Assembly (NCBI GenBank): GCA_903832325.1
Contig: CAILBC010000012.1
Location: forward strand, 148,379 to 212,378
Length of the DNA stretch: 64,000 bases
Direction: 5' to 3'
Origin: an uncultured Sphingomonadales bacterium
GTDB lineage: Bacteria > Pseudomonadota > Alphaproteobacteria > Sphingomonadales > Sphingomonadaceae
Both the position numbers and the translations under genes were made by a program. Positions within the stretch are counted from its first letter, which is position 1. Each line of letters begins with the position of its first letter. Below the pieces are notes generated by a model that saw only the letters and a program-made list of their open reading frames with translations, had not been told where the DNA came from and searched no databases. Of the stretch, positions 8,454 through 16,220 are shown piece by piece.

Positions 8454-10421
8454 TCAGCGCATCTTCTTCAGCAGCCAGGAAAAGCTTTCGCCACTACGCG
8501 GCACTTTGGCGCTGATCACCAGCTGGCGCGTGGCGACCGGGCGGCCCTGCGCATCGGCCCACAGGCTTTCCTCGATGGTCACCGCGTCGCGGCCCGAACG
8601 GAATTGCCACAGGCTGCCATCGGGCAGCGCCAGCGTGACGCCCAACCCGTCGCGGCCCTGCGCCAGTTCGATGTGCGGGCCCAGGTGAAAGCGCAAGTTG
8701 ACCGCGATCGTGCCGCGTTTGCCCTTGCGCCCGGTCGGCACCAGGCAATCTTCGCCGCGCAGTTCGCTGCCATCATCGCGCAGGATCATTATGCGGCGAT
8801 GGGTCAGTCCATAGCGCGAGGCATAGCCGTTGTGGCTCGCCTCCAGCCGGGTTGCGCCGGCGCCAGGGCCTTCGCCATTGAGCGTGCGGCGGTCAATATC
8901 CACTTCCGACACGCCGGTGCCGAGCTTGCCGTTGATCAGCACCGCGGTCGAATTGAAATCATCGATGGTCAGCGTGGAATGCGCCGCGGTCGCGCGCAGG
9001 CCCTGCGCCAGGCGCACCGGGATCAGCCCGCCGGCGCAGGCACCGCCACCGCAATTGACAATGATCCGTTCGCCGCCGTGGCTGAATTCAAACGCCAGCG
9101 TAGAGGCGCAGCCATCGCGCGCATGGCGCGAAACCGGCGGCGGCGCGGCATCGAACATCAGGATCGAACGCTGCGCGGCCACGCGTTGATAGCCCCATTG
9201 CCGTGCATCGCGCAGCGGCCGGGTGCGTACGCCCGTCGCGCGGATCAGCGCGGCGATGCGCGTGGCCGACATCGCATGCGCGCCCTGCCATCCGGCCAGC
9301 GCGCCATCCCCATGCAGCACCGCCAGCAGCGGCGGCACGAGCAAGGTCATGATCGTTTCGATCTGCACCGGCGGCTCGGCACGCACCGCCCCATAACAGG
9401 CGTGCAGCCGCACCAGCAGCTCGATCGCTTCGATCTGGCACAGCGGGCTGCGCGACAGCACGCCGCCATCATCGCCCACCAGATCGCCCAGCGCACGCAC
9501 CAGGCCCGCTTCGCCATACAGGCGCCGCGCGCGACCATCGGCCAGCAGCAGGCCGGCGGCGGTGATCGCGGTCCACCCGGCCACTTCGGCCAGCTTGTCT
9601 TCGGCGCGGCCGACATTGCGGTCCAGCCAGCTGCACGTCGTTTCCAGCGCGTGGAGCGCGCGGCTGCGAAATTTGCGATCCTGGCCTGACAGAATCAGCG
9701 GCGCATGGATCAGCCAGCCCAGCACACGATGTGCGACATTGCCAACATCCCACGCCGGGGTGGCATCGGGGCGCGGATTGGCGGTGAGCCAGCGCCCCAG
9801 GATGCGTTCTGCCACGGCGGTGCATTGCGGCCGTGCCGCGCATGATTCCAGATCACCCAGCCAGCCGAACCCGTGGACCAGCCGTTCCAGTGGCGGCGCC
9901 AGCCGGGGGCCGGAAAATTCGATATCGGCAATCGGCGCCTTCAGCCCGTGCAGCAGGAAATGCCCGGCGCGCAGCGCGGTTCCGGCAGATGCATCGCCTG
10001 GCAGCGGATTGGCCACGGTGGCGGTGAGCCGCGGCGGGGTGCGCTTGGACAGCGGATTGAGCGACCGCGATCCGAACCCCAGGCGATAGGCCAGCCGGAT
10101 CAGCCGTTCGCCGGTGTTCACTTGCGGCGGCGAAAAATCTGCCAGCGCGAGGGCCCTGCCCGGTTCTATCATGCCCGGTTCTATCAAATCGCGATCGATC
10201 AAATCGCGTTCAGGCTCATCAGGCCCGGCGGAATGCATCCCAGGCAGACCTGGTGGCGTCAGCCCCGCCGCTTCGCCGGCGAAGGCGGGCGCCGCCAGCT
10301 CGACATGGTGATCGCGCCCCGGGCCCAGCGGGATGGCCATGGCCGGCAAATCGTCGGCATCATTCCGGCCGGCCACGCCGCGCGCCAGTGTGAGGTCGGT
10401 AAACGTGCCGCGACGGGCCAT
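8454..10421 (-). CDS. Heparinase II/III-like family protein
   Basis: A 655-residue protein with an N-terminal alpha/alpha toroid (about 90-400: WLGDLESCA, WDVGNVAHRVLGWL, WLDRNVGRAEDKLAEVAGWT) and a C-terminal beta-sandwich domain. The family contains polysaccharide lyases, but this version sits between rpe and purH in sphingomonads and its substrate is unknown. I saw no signal peptide. The first ~90 residues are variable, with near-duplicate segments (DLIDRDLIEPGMIEPG) from short DNA repeats at about 10150-10210. ATG 10421 follows the rpe stop by 5 nt; the TTG at 10430 in the track would overlap rpe. It is probably co-transcribed with rpe. Confidence 0.85.
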   Translation of the reverse strand: MARRGTFTDLTLARGVAGRNDADDLPAMAIPLGPGRDHHVELAAPAFAGEAAGLTPPGLPGMHSAGPDEPERDLIDRDLIEPGMIEPGRALALADFSPPQVNTGERLIRLAYRLGFGSRSLNPLSKRTPPRLTATVANPLPGDASAGTALRAGHFLLHGLKAPIADIEFSGPRLAPPLERLVHGFGWLGDLESCAARPQCTAVAERILGRWLTANPRPDATPAWDVGNVAHRVLGWLIHAPLILSGQDRKFRSRALHALETTCSWLDRNVGRAEDKLAEVAGWTAITAAGLLLADGRARRLYGEAGLVRALGDLVGDDGGVLSRSPLCQIEAIELLVRLHACYGAVRAEPPVQIETIMTLLVPPLLAVLHGDGALAGWQGAHAMSATRIAALIRATGVRTRPLRDARQWGYQRVAAQRSILMFDAAPPPVSRHARDGCASTLAFEFSHGGERIIVNCGGGACAGGLIPVRLAQGLRATAAHSTLTIDDFNSTAVLINGKLGTGVSEVDIDRRTLNGEGPGAGATRLEASHNGYASRYGLTHRRIMILRDDGSELRGEDCLVPTGRKGKRGTIAVNLRFHLGPHIELAQGRDGLGVTLALPDGSLWQFRSGRDAVTIEESLWADAQGRPVATRQLVISAKVPRSGESFSWLLKKMR

Positions 10422-10426
10422 AGGCT

Positions 10427-11089
10427 TCAAACGGCCCCCTTCAGCGCGGCGATGTTGGCGGCATAGTGATCGGGCCCGCCGCGGAATGTGGCCGTGCCCG
10501 CCACCAGCACATCGGCGCCGGCAGATATGCAGGATGCGGCAGTGGTGCGGTCTACCCCGCCATCGACTTCCAGATGGATTTGCCGCCCGGTCTTGTCGAT
10601 CATCCGCCGGATCGCTTCGATCTTGCGCAATTGGCTGGTGATGAAGCTTTGCCCGCCAAATCCGGGGTTCACGCTCATCACCAGCACCAGGTCGATATCG
10701 TCGATCAGATAATCGAGCATCTTGGCCGGGGTTGCGGGATTGAGCGAAATGCCGGCTTTCTTGCCCAGCGCCTTGATCGCCTGGATCGTGCGGTGGGTGT
10801 GGGGCCCGGCTTCGGGGTGAACGGTGATGATGTCGGCGCCGGCGGCGGCAAACGCTTCAAGGAACCCGTCGACCGGCGAAATCATCAGGTGCACGTCAAA
10901 CGGCTTGGCCGTGTGCGGGCGCAGCGCCTTGACCACGCCGGGCCCGATGGTCAGGTTCGGCACAAAATGGCCGTCCATCACGTCGACATGAATCCAGTCG
11001 GCGCCCGCCGCGTCGATGGCGCGAACCTCTTCACCCAGCCGGGCAAAATCGGCGGACAGGATCGACGGGGAAATCAGTGGCACGGTCAT
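10427..11089 (-). CDS. rpe: Ribulose-phosphate 3-epimerase
   Basis: A 220-residue TIM-barrel enzyme interconverting ribulose-5-P and xylulose-5-P in the pentose phosphate pathway. The start [13 protein letters not shown], metal-binding [12 protein letters not shown] (His34, Asp36), [10 protein letters not shown] and EVDGGV are diagnostic. The track ORF opens at 11614, but the extra residues are read through a repeat region, and ATG 11089 matches the family N terminus exactly. Three hairpin repeats lie directly upstream (11103-11183). Confidence 0.96.
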   Translation of the reverse strand: MTVPLISPSILSADFARLGEEVRAIDAAGADWIHVDVMDGHFVPNLTIGPGVVKALRPHTAKPFDVHLMISPVDGFLEAFAAAGADIITVHPEAGPHTHRTIQAIKALGKKAGISLNPATPAKMLDYLIDDIDLVLVMSVNPGFGGQSFITSQLRKIEAIRRMIDKTGRQIHLEVDGGVDRTTAASCISAGADVLVAGTATFRGGPDHYAANIAALKGAV

Positions 11090-11478
11090 TGCGGCAACCC
11101 GGTCCATTCGTAGCGCCGCAGGGAGCGGCACCATTTGTAGCGCCGCAGAGCGCGGCATCATTTGTAGCGCCGCAGAGAGCGGCTTGGGGGCGGCCAATCG
11201 CGGCTGCGCATGCGGCGCAGGCCGGTCAGAACTGCCCGTGTTCAGGCGATACCCACGGGGGGATGGGGCCACAAGCGGTATTGCGCGCGTTTTCCACACG
11301 CTCTGTCGCGATTGACGCCATTTCCGACGGGTTTGGGCAGCAAAGGTTGCAGCGGACTGTGCCTGCACCGGTGCATCTGTCACTGCGGTGCGACACTTTC
11401 CCACTGCGGCGCGGTCTTGCGCAGGGCGTGCGTTTGGCGCAAGGCGCAATGATCGGAAGCTTTCGGGCGAAACCTTGC
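11090..11478. other. Divergent intergenic region between rpe and the DUF2141 gene
   Basis: This 389-nt stretch holds the three tandem hairpin repeats described separately (11103-11183). The remaining ~290 nt (11184-11478) show no conserved ORF, RNA gene or clear promoter. A weak alternative ATG for the DUF2141 gene lies at 11449, preceded by AAGG. Confidence 0.6.
11103..11183. repeat. Three tandem 27-bp hairpin repeats upstream of rpe
   Basis: Three near-identical units of about 27 bp share TGTAGCGCCGCAG...GCGGC (first unit CGTAG). Each contains a 5-bp stem GCCGC/GCGGC around a 5-nt loop (AGGGA, AGAGC, AGAGA). Loop bases vary while stem bases are kept. One plus-strand frame encodes repeating PFVAPQ-type peptides, which I regard as incidental. 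Confidence 0.75.
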
Positions 11479-12009
11479 ATGCGTTTGATCGACCGGTTCG
11501 TGATGCCCTGGCGCAGCGTTTGCGCCAATTCCATGCGCTCGCTGGCGGTTTTTGCCGCGCCTTTGCTGGTGTATGGCGCTTTGGCGTGCGGCACTCCGGC
11601 GCATGCCGCGCCACCCTGTCTGGGCCCGGCCAGCAGCACCTGGATCACGATTTCGGTCGATGGCGTGCGCAATGCCGAAGGGCAGATCGCGACCACGGTC
11701 TATGCCGATGCGCCGGAGCGGTTTCTGGTCAAGAACGGATCGCTCTATGTCGTGCGCACACCTGCGGTGGCGGGCGTGACGAAATACTGCGTATTCGTGC
11801 CGCAAGTCGGCGTCTACGCCATCGCGATCTATCATGATGAGGACAATTCGGGCACGATCAACCGATCGGGTGTGCTGGGCATTCCCACCGAAGGCTTCGG
11901 GTTTTCCAACAATCCGCCCACGCTGGCCAGCCTGCCCACGTTCCGTTCGGTGCGGCTGAACATTCCGCGCACCAATCTGGCCACGACCATCCATCTGAAA
12001 TATCCCTGA
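11479..12009 (+). CDS. Exported DUF2141 family protein
   Basis: The mature part (about 110-140 residues) matches DUF2141, a family of small secreted beta-rich proteins of unknown role. Visible hallmarks are [10 protein letters not shown], the [16 protein letters not shown] block with its acidic turn, and [12 protein letters not shown] signal peptide lies in [26 protein letters not shown], so ATG 11533 (158 aa) is also plausible. ATG 11479 gives 176 aa with a longer basic N-region. The 2-hydroxyacid dehydrogenase starts 15 nt downstream. Confidence 0.8.
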   Translation: MRLIDRFVMPWRSVCANSMRSLAVFAAPLLVYGALACGTPAHAAPPCLGPASSTWITISVDGVRNAEGQIATTVYADAPERFLVKNGSLYVVRTPAVAGVTKYCVFVPQVGVYAIAIYHDEDNSGTINRSGVLGIPTEGFGFSNNPPTLASLPTFRSVRLNIPRTNLATTIHLKYP

Positions 12010-12024
12010 CCGGGCGGTTGCGGC

Positions 12025-12996
12025 ATGACCGATCGCGAACGCTCGGCGCCTTTGGCACCGGTTCTCGTCGCCGCGCCGTTGCCGGCGGTGACCATGGCCG
12101 CGCTGGAACGCGCCTTTACGGTCCATTGCCTGTGGCAGGGCGTGGCCGATGCCGATCTGGCCACAGTGCGCGGCATTGCGGCCAGCACTCTGGCGCAAGG
12201 CATCGGCGAAGATCTGTTTGCCCGTTGCCCGGCACTGGAACTGATCGCCAATTTCGGCGTCGGCTATGACAATATCGATATTGCCGCGGCCGTGCGGCGC
12301 GGCCTGGTGGTCACCAACACGGCGGGCGTGCTGGATGAAGAAGTTGCCGATCTGACATTGGGCCTGGTGCTTGCCACGCTGCGGCGGTTGCCCGCGGCCG
12401 AACGGTTCCTGCGCGACGGGCATTGGCAACACGGCAGCTTTCCCCTGTCGCCATCGCTGCGCGGGCGCCGTGTCGGGATTGTCGGGCTGGGCGGCATCGG
12501 CAAGGCGGTGGCGCGCCGGCTGCATGGCTTTGCGGTCGATATTGCCTGGTATGGCCGCACGCTGCAGCCCGAAATCGGCTATCGCCGGGCGCCATCGCTG
12601 CTGGCGCTGGCGCAGGACAGCGATGTGCTGATCGTGATCGTGCCCGGCGGCCCTGCCACGCGGCACATGATCGATGCGCCGGTGCTTTCCGCGCTGGGGC
12701 CCGATGGCGTGTTGATAAATGTGTCACGCGGCAGCGTGGTGGACGAAGCAGCGCTGATCACCGCGCTGCAACAGCGCACGATCCTGGCCGCGGGGCTGGA
12801 TGTGTTCGAACGCGAACCGCATGTGCCTGCTGCGCTGATCGCCTGCGACAACGCGGTGTTGCTGCCGCATGTCGGTTCGGCATCGGAACTGACGCGCCAG
12901 GCCATGGGGCAGATGATGGTGGACAACCTGGCTTCGTGGTTTGCGGGGCGCGGCCCACTGACCCCGGTGCCCGAAACGCGGCACTTGCTCAGATAA
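12025..12996 (+). CDS. D-isomer-specific 2-hydroxyacid dehydrogenase
   Basis: A 323-residue NAD(P)-dependent dehydrogenase resembling glyoxylate/hydroxypyruvate reductases. NFGVGYDNID (77-86) lines the substrate site, GLGGIG (154-159) is the dinucleotide loop, and the catalytic triad is Arg235 (NVSRGSVVDE), Glu264 (FEREP) and His282 (LPHVGSAS). The substrate is not determinable, though glyoxylate or hydroxypyruvate is likely. Its 3' end overlaps the convergent nucleotidyltransferase gene by 8 bp. Confidence 0.9.
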   Translation: MTDRERSAPLAPVLVAAPLPAVTMAALERAFTVHCLWQGVADADLATVRGIAASTLAQGIGEDLFARCPALELIANFGVGYDNIDIAAAVRRGLVVTNTAGVLDEEVADLTLGLVLATLRRLPAAERFLRDGHWQHGSFPLSPSLRGRRVGIVGLGGIGKAVARRLHGFAVDIAWYGRTLQPEIGYRRAPSLLALAQDSDVLIVIVPGGPATRHMIDAPVLSALGPDGVLINVSRGSVVDEAALITALQQRTILAAGLDVFEREPHVPAALIACDNAVLLPHVGSASELTRQAMGQMMVDNLASWFAGRGPLTPVPETRHLLR

Positions 12997-13747
12997 CCGG
13001 GGGTTTTCCCACTTCGGCCAGTGCCTGGGCAAAATGCCAGAGCGCGGTTTCTTCGGCCAGCGCGTGATAATGCGGATCATCGATATCGATCCACCAGGCA
13101 TCCTCGATATCGAGCGTGGCGGCGCGATCATAGGCGGCCAGCGCCTGCACCCCTTCGGACAGCGAACCGGCTTTGCCGCTGGCGATGGCCGCGCGGATTG
13201 CCGGGGCCAGTTCGGGCGTGACCAGAAACGCGCCGCAATCGACAGCATCATACGTGCGGATGGTCTTGCCAATGGCGCGGATCATGCCGCGGTCATCGGT
13301 TTCCACCCAGGTCGCATCCTCCGGATCGATCAGCGGATTGTCCAGCCGGCGGTCGATCGCCAGCGTCAGCCCGCAATCGGGGCGCGATTCGGCCATCAGC
13401 CGCGCCAGGATTTCCACATCGAACAGATGGTCGGCCATCATCAGCAGGTAATTGCCATCGCAGCGGGTGGCGCCGGCAATCACCGAATGCCCGTTGGGTG
13501 TTGACCAGTCGGTCAGCCGCACCGGCACGATCGGGATGGCCAGCCGGAGCGACAACTCGGCCAGAAACCGTTCCAGCCGATCGGCCTCGTGCCCGGTCAC
13601 GACCACCACGCGGGTCACCCCGGCAAGCACGGCCTGGCGAATCGACAGCTCGATGATCGGAACGCCGCACACCGGCGTCAGCGGCTTTGACGGCGATAGC
13701 GCGGCCAGCCGGCTGCCATAGCCGGCGGCGATGATCAACGCATCCAT
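12989..13747 (-). CDS. NTP transferase, probable inositol-1-phosphate cytidylyltransferase-like
   Basis: A 252-residue nucleotidyltransferase. The NTP-binding loop is AAGYGSRLAALSPSKPL (7-23). MADHLFD supplies the expected metal-binding Asp, and the protein ends in WWIDIDDPHYHALAEE. The sequence resembles the cytidylyltransferase domain of IPCT/DIPPS enzymes, which make CDP-inositol. Context supports this: the next gene on the same strand is myo-inositol-1-phosphate synthase, and a CDP-alcohol phosphotransferase follows. Other sugar-1-phosphate substrates remain possible. The track start 13804 adds 19 unrelated residues; ATG 13747 (MDALIIAAGYG) is preferred. Confidence 0.8.
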   Translation of the reverse strand: MDALIIAAGYGSRLAALSPSKPLTPVCGVPIIELSIRQAVLAGVTRVVVVTGHEADRLERFLAELSLRLAIPIVPVRLTDWSTPNGHSVIAGATRCDGNYLLMMADHLFDVEILARLMAESRPDCGLTLAIDRRLDNPLIDPEDATWVETDDRGMIRAIGKTIRTYDAVDCGAFLVTPELAPAIRAAIASGKAGSLSEGVQALAAYDRAATLDIEDAWWIDIDDPHYHALAEETALWHFAQALAEVGKPPVI

Positions 13748-13820
13748 GCGTGTGCTTTCCCCAACACCATTCTGTCCTTGTCCGGCGGCACCATTTCTGT
13801 GCAAGCCGGCCCCCTCGGCG

Positions 13821-13856
13821 AAAAAGGGCGGCGCCAGCCAGATGCCAACGCCGCCC
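13821..13856 (-). terminator. Rho-independent terminator after the inositol phosphate synthase gene
   Basis: Read on the minus strand, an 8-bp perfect stem GGGCGGCG/CGCCGCCC with a 15-nt loop is followed directly by a TTTTT run. It lies between the synthase stop (13879) and the nucleotidyltransferase start (13747), so the two genes may be partly uncoupled. Confidence 0.6.
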
Positions 13857-13878
13857 GAAACGCCGAAAAGAAACCGGA

Positions 13879-14979
13879 TTATTCGGCCGCGAGGGCCGGT
13901 TCGGTAATATATTCTTCGACCAGCTGCGCGGCGACATCATCGCTGAACTGCTGTGGCGGATGCTTGCAGAAATAGGCCGACGGGCCGATCAGTGCCCCGC
14001 CTTCGCCGCGTTCCAGCGCAACCTTGCAGCAACGGATCGCATCCATCACGCAGGCCGCCGAATTCGGGCTGTCTTCGACCGACAGGCGCAGTTCCAGGTT
14101 CATCGGAACATTGCCCCACTGCGTGCCTTCCAGACGAAGGAAGCACAGCTTGTTGTCTTTTTGCCAGGGAACATAGTCCGACGGGCCGACATGGATGTTT
14201 TCATCCGCAAGACGCTGCGCGAGCATGGCCTGCACCGCCTCGGTCTTCGATTCCTTCTTGCTGCCCAGCCGCTGGCGGTCGAGCATGTTCATGAAATCGG
14301 TATTGCCGCCGGTGTTCAGCTGGTAGGTTTTTTCCACCGTTACGCCGCGCGCGCCAAACAGGCTGGACAGCACGCGATGGACGATGGTGGCGCCCACTTG
14401 CGCCTTGATGTCATCGCCCACGATCGGCAGCCGCTTGGCGCGGAACCGGGCTTCCCATTCCGGGGTGCTGGCGATGAACACGGGCATGCAGTTGACCACC
14501 GCAACGCCGGCTTCGAGCGCGCATTCCATGTAGAATTCGGTGGCGGTCTGCGATCCGACGGGCAGGAAGTTCAACAGCACCTCGGCGCCCGACGTCTTCA
14601 GCGCGGCAACCATGCTGTCGTGCGTCGCTTCAGGGGCATCGGCAACGATGAAGCCGCGATCGCCCATTCCGGTCATATGATCGGCCACCCCGTCAAGGAT
14701 GCAGCCCATGATCACCTTGTTGCCGGTCTGCGGCACGTCGGCATGGAACACGGCGGTGCAATTGGGGCCGGCGAAGATCGCCTCACCCAGATCCTTGCCC
14801 ACTTTGCGCGCATCGACATCAACGCCGAGCACGAATTCCACATCACCCGCGCCATAGCCACCGATCCGGTCATGGATCAGCCCACCGGCCGAATTGTTCT
14901 GACGGTAAAAGTACACTCCCTGGACAAGCGAGCTGGCGCAGTTGCCCACGCCGATCACCGCGACCTTGATTGGCTTCAT
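13879..14979 (-). CDS. L-myo-inositol-1-phosphate synthase
   Basis: A 366-residue protein of the bacterial/archaeal inositol-phosphate synthase family, which converts glucose-6-phosphate to inositol-1-phosphate using bound NAD. The Rossmann start VAVIGVGNCASSLVQG is characteristic. Further blocks are VLGVDVDARKVGKDL, NCMPVFIASTPEWEARF and DDIKAQVGATIVHRVL. GGNTDFMNM is a signature of the short family. ATG 14979 aligns with the family N terminus (the track adds 16 residues). It is divergent from the CDP-alcohol phosphotransferase across an intergenic region with an 18-bp palindrome. Confidence 0.92.
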   Translation of the reverse strand: MKPIKVAVIGVGNCASSLVQGVYFYRQNNSAGGLIHDRIGGYGAGDVEFVLGVDVDARKVGKDLGEAIFAGPNCTAVFHADVPQTGNKVIMGCILDGVADHMTGMGDRGFIVADAPEATHDSMVAALKTSGAEVLLNFLPVGSQTATEFYMECALEAGVAVVNCMPVFIASTPEWEARFRAKRLPIVGDDIKAQVGATIVHRVLSSLFGARGVTVEKTYQLNTGGNTDFMNMLDRQRLGSKKESKTEAVQAMLAQRLADENIHVGPSDYVPWQKDNKLCFLRLEGTQWGNVPMNLELRLSVEDSPNSAACVMDAIRCCKVALERGEGGALIGPSAYFCKHPPQQFSDDVAAQLVEEYITEPALAAE

Positions 14980-15290
14980 GTAAGCACGTCCTCTTCGACA
15001 GGCACCGGTACGGGGTGCTGTCATCAAAGTGCCTTAGTTTGCGAAATTGTGCCGGATTGCAAGCGGAATCCCCCGGCAGTCAAGCAAGCCCGGAAAACCG
15101 TGCCGTTTCGGGCCCGAAACGATGGCGCTGCGGCGCACAAATCTGGCACTTCGCCGCACGTGTCGGGCGGGTCACCCGCAAAGCGCGGTGGCGTGGTGGG
15201 CAAAGTCCGCCTATGCAGTGCGGCAGGTGCTTTTGCGCCGGCCCCCCCCTTTGGCCCAAACTCCTTTGAAAAGGCAAAGAGCACCACACC
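14980..15290. promoter_or_regulatory. Divergent promoter region with an 18-bp palindrome, candidate operator
   Basis: This 311-nt gap separates the divergent inositol-phosphate synthase and CDP-alcohol phosphotransferase genes. It contains a perfect palindrome CGTTTCGGGCCCGAAACG at 15104-15121. A symmetric site centred between divergent genes of one pathway is a plausible operator. No transcription factor is assigned, and I could not identify -35/-10 elements. Confidence 0.45.
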
Positions 15291-16220
15291 ATGGCGACAG
15301 CATCCCGCGAACGGCCGCGCCGCCCGCGCGAATTGCAGGATTCGCTCAATCACTATCTCTATCACCCGCTGGCCTGGCGGCTGGCGCGCGCGCTTGCGCC
15401 CACCCCTGTCACGCCCAACATGGTGTCGGTGGCCGGCGGGCTGTTCGTGGTGGCGGCGGGGCTGGTCTATTGGCAGGGGTCGGCCTGGGGGCTGGTCTGG
15501 CCGTGGGGCGCGTTGCTGGGGCTGATGCTGCACATGACGTGGCACGTGGTCGATGGCGCCGATGGCGATCTGGCGCGGCTGACCGGGCGCAGCAGCCCGA
15601 TGGGCGAACTGGTTGACGGCATTTGCGATTATGCCAGCCATATCGTGCTCTATGTGCTGCTGGTGCTGGTGCTGGCGCCATCGATCGGCTGGTTCTGGGC
15701 GTGGTTCTGGGCGCTGTTTGCCGGGGCGAGCCACATTGCACAGGCCAATTTCGTGGAAGTGCAGCGCCGGTTCTATCAATATTGGACATATGGCGTGCCC
15801 TGGCTGAACAATGCCACGCAGAACGATGCCGCGCTGTTCAAGGACAAGCGCGGCGTATCATGGATTCTGCGCGGGTTCGTGCTGGGCTATCTGCGGCTGG
15901 CTTCGGGGATGAGCCCGCACGCGATGACCATCGATGCCGCGGTAACCCGCGCGATTGCCGCCGACCGCGCCGGCGATGGCACTGCGCTCGCGCAGATCCG
16001 CGCCGAAGTACAGCGCGAACAACGCCCCTTGCTGGTGATGCTGAAGGCGCTTGGCCCCAATCCGCGCGCGATCATCCTGGGCGCGGCGATGCTGGCGGGC
16101 AGCCCCTTGTGGTATTTCGTCTATCAGTCGCTGGCGCTCAACGCGCTGCTGGTCTTTGCCGTGCGCCGCGAAGATGCCGCGGCGCTGCGGGTGGTGGAAA
16201 GGCTGGCGCTCAGGACCTGA
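15291..16220 (+). CDS. CDP-alcohol phosphotransferase (polytopic membrane enzyme)
   Basis: A 309-residue integral membrane protein with a perfect family signature DGADGDLARLTGRSSPMGELVDGICD. This fits D-x2-DG-x2-AR-x8-G-x3-D-x3-D, with Asp88, Asp91, Asp109 and Asp113 as metal/catalytic residues. Several hydrophobic helices are visible (about 45-62, 67-86, 115-145 and the C terminus). The family transfers a phospho-alcohol from a CDP-linked donor. With the neighbouring synthase and cytidylyltransferase, CDP-inositol is the likeliest donor. The acceptor is unknown. The 3' end overlaps the convergent MFS gene by 11 bp. Confidence 0.88.
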   Translation: MATASRERPRRPRELQDSLNHYLYHPLAWRLARALAPTPVTPNMVSVAGGLFVVAAGLVYWQGSAWGLVWPWGALLGLMLHMTWHVVDGADGDLARLTGRSSPMGELVDGICDYASHIVLYVLLVLVLAPSIGWFWAWFWALFAGASHIAQANFVEVQRRFYQYWTYGVPWLNNATQNDAALFKDKRGVSWILRGFVLGYLRLASGMSPHAMTIDAAVTRAIAADRAGDGTALAQIRAEVQREQRPLLVMLKALGPNPRAIILGAAMLAGSPLWYFVYQSLALNALLVFAVRREDAAALRVVERLALRT

